A stretch of DNA of 64,000 nucleotides from Rapana venosa (taxonomy: Eukaryota > Mollusca > Gastropoda > Neogastropoda > Muricidae), in assembly GCA_028751875.1 (NCBI GenBank), contig CM054144.1, positions 16,359,001-16,423,000 of the forward strand, read 5' to 3'. This document shows positions 22,801-34,720 of this stretch, one piece after another. The notes beneath the pieces were generated by a model. It did not search any database. It saw only the letters and a program-made list of their open reading frames with translations, and was not told the origin of the DNA. Numbering within the stretch: position 1 is the first letter of the stretch; each line of letters opens with the position of its first letter. A program made the translations under genes and the position numbers.

Positions 22801-23030
22801 AGCAACAGAAGGCGCGGTCCTTGGTAACCCGGGCGACGACCGATCCGGTATGGAGATTCTGGCTGTCTTTGTCATAGGTGTGTCTTGGGCAAATCAAACC
22901 TGGCGGAGCCCATCCCTCTCCAGGTCGGATTTTTTGGTTGGGTTTACTCCCCACATGTGGCAGGTGGTACTGGGTTACATGGTTACCAGTAGCAGAGGGA
23001 TTCTCTGACCTGACAGATGAATATTTATGA
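19806..23030 (-). mobile_element. RTE-like non-LTR retrotransposon, nearly full length (copy 1)
   Basis: This is about 3.2 kb on the minus strand. It has a 5' leader of about 150 bp (about 22,876-23,030), one long frame for apurinic-type endonuclease plus reverse transcriptase, and a 3' (GATA)n tail (plus-strand ATCT repeats at 19,806-19,833). Length, single ORF and short tetranucleotide tail fit the RTE/BovB group. The 5' limit is approximate and no clear target-site duplication was found (only TTCAAA is shared by both flanks). Sense translation runs from right to left in window coordinates. Confidence 0.9.
19824..22875 (-). pseudogene. Endonuclease-reverse transcriptase ORF with two frameshifts
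   Basis: The frame begins MTKTARISIPDR at 22,875. Endonuclease motifs follow: IGTWNVRTLRAAGKVEEL, LGLCEVRWKN, GVGFLIHKD, VVQGDWNAKVG, and near its end HNQIDYIMVKRR with GSDHDLV. The RT domain follows: KKGKSAGADNIPAEL, ITLPKKGN, NYRTISLI, EEQAGFRAGRSTTEQ, VFIDFKKAFDRVWH, GVRQGCLLSPTLFN and the catalytic FADDIDG. The C-terminus has ACESWTLTADLERR, KLKWYGHVTR and GRRRGRPRKSWED. Compared with the copy at 43.2-45.5 kb, one G is missing near 21,256 (GGAGGGAAGCC instead of GGAGGGGAAGCC) and one near 20,465. Each shifts the frame. The stop TAG at 19,824-19,826 lies inside the GATA tail. Otherwise the ORF is intact, so the element is young. Confidence 0.9.
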
Positions 23031-23074
23031 TTGGATTTTTTTTTCAAAGACTACCAAACTGCTTTTTTTTCTTT

Positions 23075-23106
23075 CTTTTTTTTTTTTTTTTTTTTGGGGG
23101 GGGGGG
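23075..23106. repeat. Poly-T/poly-G tract
   Basis: A T-rich run is followed by G11, just beyond the 5' end of the RTE copy. Confidence 0.85.
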
Positions 23107-23109
23107 TGT

Positions 23110-25283
23110 CCGGGGCTTGGTTCCATAGCTTTCCACCTCAGAATATGAGTGAGGACATGTCTGAATACAGAGAAAGAGAGAGATGATCATAATGTTGATG
23201 ATGATAGTAAGTCAACAACTGTGGCCATACTGCAGCAGCTGTAATGACAATGGTGATAAGTTATGAAATGATAAGCATGTCTGAGCTACTATTGTCACTG
23301 AAGTAGGACACGATGGCAACTTTAATTTCAGAGGGAGAAGGGGCAAGGCAAGGCAAGGCAAAATTCTTTCATTTGAGGATTAATTATTGATAAGTACTTA
23401 AGTGTTTTTACATCAATTTCCCATCTTTATTAGAGATTATATCAGGATATCAAGATATTAAAATATTGAAGTTGAAACTATGGGATTATGACAATAAAAG
23501 AAAATACCCCCCAAACAATATGTATTATTTCTCATTAGAGACTAAACAAAAGGCAACTGCAAACTTTTTTTGTTTGTTTTAGAGAGAGAGAGGGTGGTAG
23601 GGGCAGGAAAGAAGGGGAAGAACATCAAGCATAAGTACAGAAGTAGATGAGTAACAACTACCACTGGACTATTCACATACCAGCATCAAGTGATATTTAT
23701 AACAGAAAAAGACTGTTTACCTGAGGTCTGTTCTGTTGGCCAGTACAATATGGTGACTGACCAACTGGAAGGGACTACAGTTCACTTATTCAGAGTGTCG
23801 AGAGCACAATTAGGGTAGTTTGTTCTACCATTCTGACTTTCAACAACTAACTGAGTAAGGTCTTAAGTGCTGCTGGTACTAATGCTTTTGTTGCTGTAGC
23901 TGATATGTATGATATATCATATTCATTGATTATATAGATATTGCTGTATTAATTGCAGAAAATAAAAACACAGGCCTTAACCAACTTTTGTTGAGTTCTG
24001 CTGGTTTGAATGATCGGATACATACACTACATGTACAGCTAGTGCTACTGTTACTGACTGCATAAATGTTGCCTGTGGCTATAAATTTTAATAATTATTG
24101 ATATGTTCCATCTATACAATACAAACACAAGCCTTTTGAACTACCAGATTTTGTTGTATTTCACAGACTTTAAACTTAATTTTTGTTTTTTAAAAGGAGC
24201 TTAATATATCATAGCAGAGTAAGACTTCCATGTTCTTCTCCTTCTGTGCTTAACACTTAAAATAAGTTTTAAGCATACATAATTTCATTTTGCCTGCCCC
24301 CTCCCATTCTTCCTGCTCTGTCTCACATTTTATTCTAGGCTGCATTGGAAAAGAGTTTTCAGGTAAATTATGTTCAAGACAGATTCTGTTTTTCAGCCAA
24401 TGACTTATGTAATCATCAATAGTGGGTTTGCATAATACTTCTAATGCACTTCTATTTCAATGCAAAGCTTTAAAAGTGCTTTTCTTTCAGTTGTAATAAT
24501 AATCTGACATTAGCTACCTATTATTTCCTTTCAGACCTGACTCCCAGCTTGAATTAGTTACATGTAGTTAACATTTCAATACATGTACTTCCAACGGGAT
24601 TGTGTAGTGAATTCTGCCTTATCTTGTCATGATTCCCCCCTCCTCATCCCCTTCCTGAAACCTGAACTATTATTTCAAATACTATACATTATGACATTCA
24701 ATAAATCAACACAGTATGGTTTAGAAGAGGAGAGGCTAGAAGAAGAAATCTTTGTTGGCCATGGCATTTTATTGTTTTTACACTGATTTTTAAGGAAGAG
24801 AGAGATCACAATTTATTTATTGTGCTGTAAAAACCATTCACAAGAGGATAGCAGGGGGTAGGGAACAGAATACATACCAATATGTGATAATTTAAGGAAT
24901 ATAATCTAATAGCCCAAATAATCCTCATAGCAAATGTTCCATATTATGGTTTTAACATTTGTTTCACTAATGAATGGTTTAAAAAACAATAGCATTTTCC
25001 CCTGACCATAATGCTTTCAGTTTCACATTCTGAAGTTTCAAATGGTTCATTTGAACAAACAAAATCAAAGGTAGCAAACATTGGTACACAATCATTGTTT
25101 CTCCAACAACAACAAAATCCATTGATGTTCCAGTGTAGGAAAGATTTATATTTCGATTCATTACAATGACAATTATTATCAAACACATCTACAAAAGACC
25201 AGCTACACATATGTTCAGATGACAATTATTGTACACACAAAAGCATACAAGGCCCTTGTTTATTTTATTATATAGATATATAG

Positions 25284-25288
<5 letters not shown>
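23110..25288. other. Gene-free stretch with a decayed SINE1 tail
   Basis: At about 23,340-23,440, GGCAAGGCAAGGCAAAATTC followed by TTTCATTTGAGGATTA and a CTTAAGTGTTTTTACATC resembles a decayed SINE1/LINE 3' tail on the minus strand. The rest shows no gene, RNA or strong repeat. Confidence 0.45.
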
Positions 25289-25344
<56 letters not shown>

Positions 25345-25382
25345 GAGAGAAGAGAGAGAGATGAGAGAGAGAGAGAGAGAGA
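25289..25382. repeat. (AT)n and (GA)n microsatellites
   Basis: A TA run of about 50 bases is followed by interrupted GA repeat, directly abutting the 3' end of a SINE1 copy. Confidence 0.92.
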
Positions 25383-25690
25383 GGATAATGGAATAAGCAC
25401 TTATGTGCCTTTTCATGTCCTGTCCCCCTGTGAATGCCGTTTTGTAAATTGTCATCTGTTCCCACCGGCACACAATGGCCTAGTCTTACAAAAGCGGAAG
25501 AGGATTTTAACGTGTGCGCAATATGTTCTGCATGTGTTCGCACACGGGGCCTCGTTTATAGTCTCATCCAAGGACTTTTGGGGAGAGTGGAGTCTGCACT
25601 GAGGGAAATATCCCCTTAAACGGGAATCGAACCCGGGTTGTCAGATTGCGAGCGCGCAATGTTCTAACCACTAGGCTATCCCCTCCCCCT
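25383..25690 (-). mobile_element. SINE1, full-length copy (tRNA-derived)
   Basis: Read on the minus strand, the copy starts near 25,690 with a tRNA-like head (GGGATAGCCTAGTGGTTAGA, then GGGTTCGATTCCCG). This gives an A-box (TAGCCTAGTGG) and a B-box (GGTTCGATTCC). A body and the tail TGCTTATTCCATTATCC follow. It is the cleanest minus-strand copy of the family. Confidence 0.85.
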
Positions 25691-25699
25691 TGTCGTAGT

Positions 25700-27480
25700 T
25701 GGTATCCAGTAAATTGAGCTAGACTAGCACTACAAGGTCTTATGTTACTGAGTTTACTCATTGCATTGGCTTCATTATAGCATGGAAAATTAAGAGATAA
25801 CTGTTTTGATAAAATACTGAATAGACAGATAAATATATCTAAACATTAAAAAAAAAAAACAATTGAAAAACCACAACAAACCTTGTTGGATTGGTTTCAA
25901 TATAGCAGGGAAAATTAACAGATAAATGAATATAGACAGAAAAATAAATCTCCCCCCAACGGTTTTTTTGTTTGTTGGTTTTTGTTTGTTGTTTAATTGA
26001 GGAGATATGAAAACTAGAAAATGAGCAGATACTATTTTGCTACAGTTCCAAAGTTCACCAAAGGCGAGATTTTGCTTATGGGACCGTTTTGACCCAGCAT
26101 TAGGTTAGCTGCATTCGACTTGGGGGATAAAGACAGAAATTAAAAACCAGTTAAAGAATCAATCGCCTCAATACTGTAAACATCATCTAGCTGATTTCCC
26201 AGCTTGATGTTAGATAGTCTATTTATTCCATGGATTCGAGAGTCGCCTGGTGGAAAAAAAATCACAATTTTTGTGAACTCGTTTCTGATTGGTCACATAC
26301 TACGGGCTCAGCATGTAAATGCACTGAGTTACTCCGCCTTAGCGAGATCCAGGGGTGAGAAAAACCACCATTCTGATGGTGCTGGGCGAAACACCAACAG
26401 TCGTTAGTTCTGCTGGGCGAAACACTAACAGTGTTTAAACGTTAGTTAGTGTTCCAGTTTGGGGCTGGAAACGATAACTTGCTCCAAAGCTACAATGTGT
26501 ATGTATGTTTTCTTATTGTTGTGAGTTTTACATGCATTTTATGTTCAAAGAAATTGTCCAGCTGCCTGCCCAAACACCAGAGACAGACATTTTGAAAATG
26601 AGATCGGTTTGGAGAGTCGGATTTCCAAGTGCATGAGCCTTAATTAACACTTCACCACTGCTGGAGATCCATTGTCCTTTTCAATACCGTTTGCGCTAGA
26701 AGCTGAGTACTGGGGAGAAATGTCGATCTGCCTACGGAAAATCCGCGAAATCCGATTAATTTTTAAAGGAGTTCCACTTCCAATCGGCACTGAATAATGG
26801 GGCCAAGAGTAGAAATTAAGATAGGCCTATCATGATCTCTGAAGTCGGATGACACATTAATCATGAATATTCTCATAATTTAAAAGTCTTTGCAGATGGT
26901 TCACATCTAGATGACCAAGAAACTGGTTGAGCTTAAGTAATACCATCGCTTGAAATAAAAAAAAGAATTATGTTGGTAAACATCTTTGATATTCACAGTT
27001 GAGCTAATAGCAGTTTTAATAGCTCTTAATTATATTTTTGATCTTCTGTTGAATATATTTCAAACTTTACCAACAATACCAAAAATATAAAATGTGTGGT
27101 GAGAGTATTTCAAGCATCCATATGTTTATTGTAAGAATCCAAAACCCTTCTTACCCAATGACAATAGTTTGACAATAGTTTGTGATAAGCATTAAGCCCA
27201 TTCACAAGGGGAATGGGCACAAAACATCATTTAACTAAGGAAAAAAATATTAATCAATTACAGCCCAAATAGTCATCATGGCATGGCTTCCACATCATGG
27301 TAACAATTGCAACAAATGCTAATATTGTAATCTGTGATTACTGTTTTTTCGTACAGGGATTTACAAGTTTAATGTCATTATCCCACTTCAATCATGGAAC
27401 ATCTCTGCAAGGATTTCCTTTGGGTACAGCTGTGGCTCTCAGTGTATTATGCTGTTTTATTTCTGTCTCCATTGAATGTT
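25700..27480. other. Gene-free stretch with a SINE2-like fragment
   Basis: A segment at about 26,045-26,130 (AAGGCGAGATTTTGCTTATG, then TAGGTTAGCTGCATTCGACT) resembles part of SINE2. Nothing else is recognisable. Confidence 0.45.
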
Positions 27481-28220
27481 TTTCGTCCATCCTCCTTAAA
27501 CTCATTTAGGCGTTCAAACATGTCTCTGCACATGAGAGCTGTTTCTTCAGTTTCGCTTTCATCATTAACATATTTCACACTCTGCACATTCTGCCTCAGT
27601 CACACTGTCTGCACACTCAACTCTCTCACTCTCATCCACCCCATCCAATACATCACATACATTTTCTACCACTTCACTAACAGAAGTACCATCACAAACA
27701 TAATCTTTCACTTCACTCATGTCATCATTGTCACACTCTTTTGCTCCATTCCCAACTTCCCCACATAACTGATCACTTTCTATATTGTCAAAGTTAACTG
27801 TCACTGTCTGTCTATGTCCTGATGTGTCATGTCAATCTGCTGATTGTCATAACAACTGGGCACAAATTGTACATGAACATATCAGCAGGAACGTCGGGAC
27901 TGGGCGGGATGGGTAAGAATAAACCGAGGGAGACGGAACCTGTTGTTCACTTTTTCTTCACGGTTAGCTCTGTATGCTTCTGCTCGTCTTCTGTCATGGG
28001 ATACCTGGCTAAAACATTTTTGGTATGACCTTTGACCTGGCATGACAGGGAAATGGCCGTCGGCTTTGTTTTAGTCTTAGAATGACAACAGTTTGATCAC
28101 CTCTGCCATCCACTTTGAAGGAGGACAGTGTCTGCTCTTGAAGTGCAGTGTTAAGCATACACTCCAACATCGCTGGAAGTCCTGTGACAGGCATTTTGAT
28201 ACACAAAATGGAGAACACAA
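27480..28220 (-). pseudogene. Unidentified coding-like relic
   Basis: The minus strand contains stretches that look translated but are broken. At 28,009-28,218 there is MFSILCIKMPVTGLPAML, then LSSFKVDGRGDQTVVILRLK, then RRPFPCHARS. At 27,565-27,804 an acidic, Cys-containing stretch (DDMSEVKDYVCDGTSVSE) joins, after a one-base shift, to ETEETALMCRDMFERLNEF. I do not recognise the family. It may be a decayed DNA transposon or processed gene fragment; composition alone could also produce it. Confidence 0.3.
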
Positions 28221-28911
28221 CAACACTTTATACACAGCTCGCACAAAAAGCGTCTTGCTGGCAGCCAAGCAAGGGTAGCCACTCCCCTTACCCACCTTTA
28301 ATGAGAAATCCTTGGATAAGATATATTCAAAAATTATCTGGCGTTTTGTATAGCTAGATCTATAATGGACAGACCTATAATTATACCACAGTTTATTTTA
28401 GCATTTCCTATTTATTATCATTTTTAGCTATTTTCTGTGTACTGTCTACACTTTTTAGCAGTAGATATCCATTTCCCTGCAAACATCCAATTTAAGTCCC
28501 CTTCCCAGCACCTTGCCCCTTACCATTCATCTAATACCACTGAGTGACCAGATATAAAATCAAAGCAACAACATTAAATGCACACACTTCATCATAAACA
28601 CATTACACAATGTACACACAACATGCATACACATGCATGTACACACTCTCTCTCTGTCTCACACACAAGCATTCCTACTTCATGAATTGCATCTTGGATT
28701 TCTTATAAGGCTTTTTGAATAACAAGTCCTAATATCATACTGAGAAATGTGTATCCCATGATCAGTATAATACTGTACGGTGATCAGTGATGTTGCAATT
28801 CTTTCTTGGATGTGAAATTTGCTATTCACTTATTTTTAAATGGCTTATCACCTACACAGATGTTTTGTTTTCAGATAGTTATACATGAATTCCTATTTGT
28901 GTGATTGGCAG

Positions 28912-29304
28912 GCCTTCATCTTCTCTGGAATTTTTTGATGACAAAGACTTCATCATCTCCAGGTCTTCTTTATCACATACTTCATCACAGCAAGGATTCC
29001 TTGGTCATTGCAAGAACTTCGTTATTGCTTCAAGGACTTCATCGCCATGAAGACTTCCTAATTACTGTGAATACGTTTCTACAAAGACTTCCTTACTGCA
29101 AAGACCTCATTACTGTAAGGACTTTTTCACTGCAAATATTTTTTCATCACTGCAAGGACTTCTTCATCTGTGCAAGGACATCATCAACACAAGAATTCCT
29201 TCATCACTGCAAGGATGCTTTCATTCAAAGTTTTTCATCACTGCAAGGACCCCAGGATTGCCAGGTCTTTAAAAGACAGCTTAAGCCAAGCACTTCCCTT
29301 CAAG
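28912..29304 (+). repeat. Exon-like minisatellite cassette 1
   Basis: The left border is TATTTGTGTGATTGGCAG and the right border is CTTCAAG|GTATGG. The 393-nt body has 131 codons if spliced, with degenerate units such as CACTGCAAGGACTTCTTCAT. The plus-strand frame across it is open and continues past the donor into a hydrophobic stretch ending at 29,384. Units are more diverged than in cassettes 10 and 11. Confidence 0.7.
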
Positions 29305-29455
29305 GTATGGTACCTGTTGCCTATTCTTTTTGTTATACAGTTTTAATTGTACTTGACCTGATATCACTTGATGTAATTCTCTAATGGCACTGGCTTTTGG
29401 AGATTGTGAAATTTATACTCTTTATATTGTTAAGTTGAGGGTTGTTTTTTTTACA

Positions 29456-29840
29456 GATAGAAATTTCTTGTGTAGTGTTCCAAGGCTAACCAGTGGTAAG
29501 ATTTTTGTACATGTGACTTTTTTCCCATGCCATACCAACTTCAGGCATACAATTGGGAATGAAACCTACCAATTTTGCCAAGACAGTCGAGAGGTATCTT
29601 CCTGCTCTTTCCGATTTTCAGTTGCTTTGGGTTCTTTTGACTAGCACAAGTCTGTAAGCACAAAAGTCTGACTGGTTTAGAGTCTTGACTAAGTTAGAGT
29701 CTGCTCTGAAAGATTTGATATTTAGTTTCATTTTCCCATCAAATTAGGAAGAAAGGCCAACACTGAGAATCGAACAGAGAACCTATTGGTTTCAGTGTTA
29801 GGCAGGTGAACATCTAAACTGTCCTTCCATCTTCTTTCTT
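29456..29840 (-). mobile_element. SINE2 copy (tRNA-related)
   Basis: On the minus strand, a head region at about 29,840-29,750 carries a degenerate B-box-like GTTCGATTCTC. The body runs down to AAGGCTAACCAGTGGTAAGA near 29,480. It is collinear with better copies at 36.9, 48.4 and 58.8 kb. Confidence 0.55.
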
Positions 29841-29956
29841 TAAATGTACTGAATAAAATTGTGAAAATGAGTAGCAATAAAAATTGTCTTGCTCATATCC
29901 TTGTCCAATTTTTCTGTGTTGAGATAATACTGCATTCCTATTTGTGTCTTTGACAG

Positions 29957-30157
29957 AATCTCATCACCAGTATTTGTCTTCATCATGGCTAGTTCATCAG
30001 TCTTCAGCATCGCAAATTCAAAATCTTCATTGCCAGGATTTCTTTACTTCCATGATTTAAGTCTTCATCATGACCAGGACTTAAGTCTTCATTGCCAGGA
30101 TTACAATCTTCATCAACACCAGGACTTCAAAAGGTAACTTCACTGTTTCCCTGCAAG
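29957..30157 (+). repeat. Exon-like minisatellite cassette 2
   Basis: The left border is TTTGTGTCTTTGACAG and the right border is CCCTGCAAG|GTATGGTCTGTCA. The body is 201 nt with units like CATCACCAGTATTTGTCTTC and CATTGCCAGGATT. A SINE2-like fragment lies downstream at about 30,425-30,500. Confidence 0.7.
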
Positions 30158-30900
30158 GTATGGTCTGTCACATATTGTCTTCATACAAATAAATTGCATT
30201 GTACTGGGTGTGATAGTACTCTGTTGATTAAGTACCCTGATGACACTACTCCAGGAGATTTGTGAAATTCACTTTCTGTACATTCTAAACAAATTGAGTT
30301 TTCTCTAAAGACAAATTTACAGAATGGTATTGCAAAAGTTGTAGACAGGTTGTAGGCTGCATGAAGTCGTGGTGTATTTTTGGTCTTCAGTTGTTTTTTG
30401 TTGTAAGTATTCTGGAGATTTTTGTTGAGGTTCATCAATTGTGAGATTTTGCGTATGGAACCTTTTTTTTAACCCATGATTTGGGTAGCTGTATTCTGAC
30501 TTGAGATGTGTCCTGGGTATATTCATGTAGGCATAGCAAGATAGTAGGCTGCATGCAAAAGAATTTGACTGATAGCAATATGTGTGAATATTCTGTGAAA
30601 GGGAGATTGAAAGAAAATGCAAATGATGGAATTCATAATTTTGCTATATATTACAAACTACTTCTAAATCAAATAATGACTGGATTCCATATTTTATAAT
30701 TCTTTATACCAGAAATCAGAATGCAGCTACCTTTATGGTGGCATACACAAAATCCCACCATTGGTGAAAACAAGTGTGCAGCCGAGGAACAAACAAAACC
30801 ACACTCTTCAAAGCAGCAACAGTGTTATCCTAAACTCATTTAAGCTTTTAAGTAAATGAAAATTGTACATAGTAATGCAAATAGAAGGTAGAAAGATAAA

Positions 30901-30919
30901 GGGGGGGGGGGGGGGGGGG
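30901..30919. repeat. Poly-G tract (19 bases)
   Basis: Nineteen consecutive G between cassettes 2 and 3. Confidence 0.9.
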
Positions 30920-31079
30920 AAGAAAGAAAAGGAAATGATTTGCATGGAATCTAGATGTGAGGAAGCTTTTCAAGAGATTTTAAAAAAAAATCAATATCCT
31001 GATAGTTATAATACATTTTTTAATTTAAAAAAATCACTGTTTTGAGATGATAATGTATTCTTGTTGTTATCATCCTCAG

Positions 31080-32420
31080 GACTTACCACCAGGATTCTAA
31101 AACTTCACCATTGCCAGGACTTCAACTTTGCTGAGACTTCAGTACCTGCATTGCCACCAAAACTTCATCATCACCAAGACTTTGTCAGCATCAAGACTTC
31201 ACCATCTCTGACTCTTCAACACCAAGACTTCATCATTGCCAAGACTTTGTCAATGCAAAGACTTCACTTCATCATTATCATGACTTCTTTAACACCAAGA
31301 CTTCATCATCACCTAGGTTTCTTAAACACCAAGACTTCATCATCACCTAGGTTTCTTCAACACCAAGGCTTCATCATTGCCTAGGCTTCTTCAACACCAA
31401 GGCTTCATCATTGCCTAGGCTTCTTCAACACCAAGATTTCATCATCACCTAGGTTTCTTCAACATCAAGACTTCATCATCACCTAGGCTTCTTCAACACC
31501 AAGACTTCATCATCACCTAGGTTTCTTCAACACCAAGACTTCATCATCACCTAGGCTTCTTCAACATCAAGACTTTATCATTGCCAAGACTTCAACACCA
31601 AGGCTTCATCATTGCCAAGACTTCATCATCACCTAGGCTTCTTCAACACCAAGGTTTCATCATCACCTAGGCTTCTTCAACATCAACACTTCATCATTGC
31701 CAAGACTTCATCATCACTAGGCTTCTTCAACACCAAGGCTTTATCATTGCCAAGACTTCATAATCACCTAGACTTCTTCACCACTAAGACTTCATCATCT
31801 CTGATACTCCAACTCCAAGACTTCATCACCTCCAAGACTTCCTTTATCACCAAGACTTCCTCTTCGCCAAGACTTATTACCAAGACTTCATCGTCACAGC
31901 GACTTTGTCAATGCCTAAACTTTGTCATCTCTAAGACTTCATCAGTGCCAATACTTAATCAACACTAAGACTTCATCATCACCAAGACTTCAACACCACC
32001 AAAACTTCCTCATCATCAAGACTTTCATTATAAAGAGTTCTTTAACTCAAGATTTCATCAGCACTGAGACTTCATCATCACCAAAAATCTCCATGGGACT
32101 TTCATCATCACTAGAAAATACCCCATCAATGCCAGGAGTCCATTATCATGACAACTTTATCATCACCAAAATTTCATCTTCTCCAAGAAGACTTCAACTC
32201 CAAAATTGTCGTCAGTACTTCATCAATGCTAAGACTTCATCAATGCCAAGACTTGGCATTATTAAGAGTTCATTAATGCAAAGATATCACTGCTGAGACT
32301 TCATCATCACCAAAAGATCCCCTCAGGACTTTCATCATCACTAGAATATACTTCAGTGCCATGATTTATGACCTTAATAAGAACTTCTTCAACATCAGTA
32401 CATTGTCTTTGCCACTTCTT
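31080..32420 (+). repeat. Minisatellite cassette 3 (long type without donor)
   Basis: The left border is TTGTTATCATCCTCAG. The body of about 1.3 kb is dominated by a 34-nt unit pairing ACTTCATCATCACCTAGG with a CTTCTTCAACACCAAG half. It becomes irregular after 31,850. No CAAG|GTATGG end is present; instead it merges into GTCTTTGCCACTTCTTCATT and C/A-rich DNA, as in cassettes 11 and 16. The CCTAGG contains TAG, so only some frames are open. Confidence 0.8.
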
Positions 32421-33160
32421 CATTTTTGCCAAAAATAAAATCCTCCCCTTTATTCCCAAAGAAACAACAAAAGAATATGAAGAAAAGAAATAGAAGGAAG
32501 GCCTCACACACAAAAAACTTCCAAAAACAAAAAAAGGGACCAAAACACCTGTCCTTCCCCACCTTTGGAACAAAGTTGGACACCTCAGAGAAAAAAAACC
32601 CAACCGATTGTTTGCCTGTGTGTTTGTAATGTACCTTGATTTAAGGTCATAGATCAAAGGCCCACTGAAATTTAATCTGGTTTCAGAATGGTATTTAATT
32701 TGAGTAAATTTGATAATAGTTTGTGCTAATGGTAAACCTGTGGACTTAATCATCTGCTCTTAATATATGTTATCTCTCAGTAGATATATTGTAAAGCTTC
32801 AATTAAAACAAGTTTAATGAAATGCGAGGGTTTATGAGAGGTGAAATCTGACAAATGAAGTAGAAGATGACTAGGACAATGTCTAGTGTAGAGTAAGAAA
32901 TACATGTGGGTCCACACACATGCACATGAAATGGCTTTTTAAGTAGTTTGGATTTTCGTTTTGGTTTATTTTTGTATTTATTTTATCATTAGTATGCTAT
33001 TGTCTTCCCCACAGTAGCACTAGGTGTTGTTGGCCAAGCCATGCAATGGTCAGTCAGCCACTAAGGCCAGCACAGCAAACGGATATTAATGTGTCTGCTG
33101 TTCTTTTATTTCCTCTAATGGAAAATGTAGTTTTGGTGATGTGTAGGGAAAGCATATCTA
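32421..33160. other. Conserved spacer downstream of long cassette 3
   Basis: No gene. It contains sequence paralogous to 47.1-47.8 and 57.6-58.2 kb, for example CAGTAGCACTAGGTGTTG near 33,012, matching CAGCAGTACTAGGTGTTGGC near 47,641. Confidence 0.65.
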
Positions 33161-33245
33161 TATATATATATATATATGTGTGTGTGTATGTATGTGTGTG
33201 TATATATGTGTATGTATGTGTGTGTTTAGGGGGGGGGGGGGGGGG
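33160..33245. repeat. (TA)n-(TGTATG)n and poly-G
   Basis: A short TA run, then TG/TATG repeat, then G17 at about 33,229-33,245. Confidence 0.85.
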
Positions 33246-33874
33246 ATTACAGTAATCAAATGTGAGTACTATGTTATTTTCATTGAGATTGTGTGTTCAT
33301 TTTAAGGTAAAGGGTTACTTGGGAGGAGAGTTTAGGATGCATTTTCACATTAGTAATTAAGGGAAAATCATTGCAAAGTTGCATTTGGGGGGCTAGACTT
33401 TAATCTTTTTCCATTTGTTGATGGATTAAAACAAACTCAGCCGTGGAGCCTTTTTTGGTGTTGGGGTAAAAACAAAAAAGCCTTGAAGCCCGTTTTGGGG
33501 TTTTAAAAAAAAAGTCTCAGAACTACCCTCGGCTTTTGGTGGGAATAGTAATTTGTGATCAAAAGGAAAACAATATCTAGGTACCATGGTGTCCACGTGC
33601 CGATGTGTCTGTATGCCTACATACATACAGGCCCAGTCCTAACTACTAATATTAACCATAACCTGATACTATTTTCATTTACCATAACCCTTACCCTGCA
33701 TGTGAACACAATGGCAGAGGGATGCAATGGTACATGGACATAATGGTAAGTTAGCTGTCCAGAAACCTATGCAAAGTTTGGGGAGGGGTGAAATTTGAGG
33801 GGAAAAAATTTATATTTAGGAAAAAGGGTTAGAAATTAATCCAGATACATATGGGAATGAGGGAAAACTGTCAT

Positions 33875-34090
33875 AATGTTCCTACTGGCACACAATGGCT
33901 TACTCTTGATCACTATTAATGTGTTTGCAGGGTGTTCTGTGTTTTTACATGTGGGACTAGTTTGTAGTCTCGTCCCAAGGATTGTAGGGGGCTGGATATT
34001 AACTCCAGGGAAAAAATCCCCTTGAGCAGGCACCTCAGTTGTGGCTCAAACCCAGGTCGTCAGATCGCTAGCACAATGCTCGGACCATAT
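33875..34090 (-). mobile_element. SINE1, degenerate copy
   Basis: Collinear blocks include GTTCCTACTGGCACACAATG, GTAGTCTCGTCCCAAGGA, TTAACTCCAGGGAAAAAATC and a decayed head (GCTCAAACCCAGGTCGTCAG). It sits in a segment paralogous to parts of 48-49 and 58-59 kb. Confidence 0.6.
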
Positions 34091-34497
34091 ACAAGGCGTG
34101 TATGTGATAGATAGCTTGTACTTCAAGCCAATCTGTGCACTGGTATCATTGATTATCATAGACATGTTGCCATATTTGAAGCAACACTCTTGGTTCTGTT
34201 GTAAAACCAGCATGTGTGTTCGAGTCTGTGTTCGAGCGAGCCAATAATATGTGAACAGGTATTATCACAAACTATCATGGAAATATTGCCATCATAACTA
34301 TTTTATGCAACACTCGTGGTTCTATTGTAAATCCAGCTCACAGAATGCTCCTGTCTTAATTATGGAACTGAATGATTGATATTGAGTTTGAATAGATATT
34401 TTGCTGTGTGTTTTTTTTTAATCATCTTTTGGTACATCACTTTGTTTGAATTTTTTCTTTTTGCTTTTTCAACAAATATTTGTTGGTGAAATGAATT

Positions 34498-34720
34498 TTG
34501 GATGTCAGAAAATGGAAATTGAAGAAAAAGTGGGAAAAAAGAGGAGGATGGAGGACCCACCAAAAAAAAGGGGAAAAGAAAAGGTGGTTGGAGGCCCCAC
34601 CCAAAAAAAAAAAAAGAAAAGATGAAAAATAACAAGTGAGAAAGACGAGATGAAAAAAAGTGGGAAAAAATAGGAGGCTGGAGGCCCCACTAAAAAAAAA
34701 AAGAAAAAAAAAAGAAATCT
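34498..34720 (+). repeat. Polypurine GGAGGCCCCAC array 1
   Basis: G/A-rich units (GTGGGAAAAAAGAGGAGGAT, GGAGGACCCACC, AAAAGGTGGTTGGAGGCCCC) are repeated and separated by A runs. The array is preceded by GTGAAATGAATTTTGGATGT. Long Phe-rich minus-strand ORFs here are artefacts. Confidence 0.8.

Noticed and set aside
19209..24412. D-box matches TTATGTAA at 19,209 and 24,405 as autoregulatory sites
   Set aside because: Two eight-base matches in 64 kb are about what chance predicts, and neither is near the promoter.
33650..33700. Interstitial telomere-like CTAACCCTGACCCTTAACCC sequence (also near 48,880 and 59,360)
   Set aside because: It is short and degenerate, and present once per segmental block as part of the duplicated spacer. 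No regular TTAGGG array is visible.
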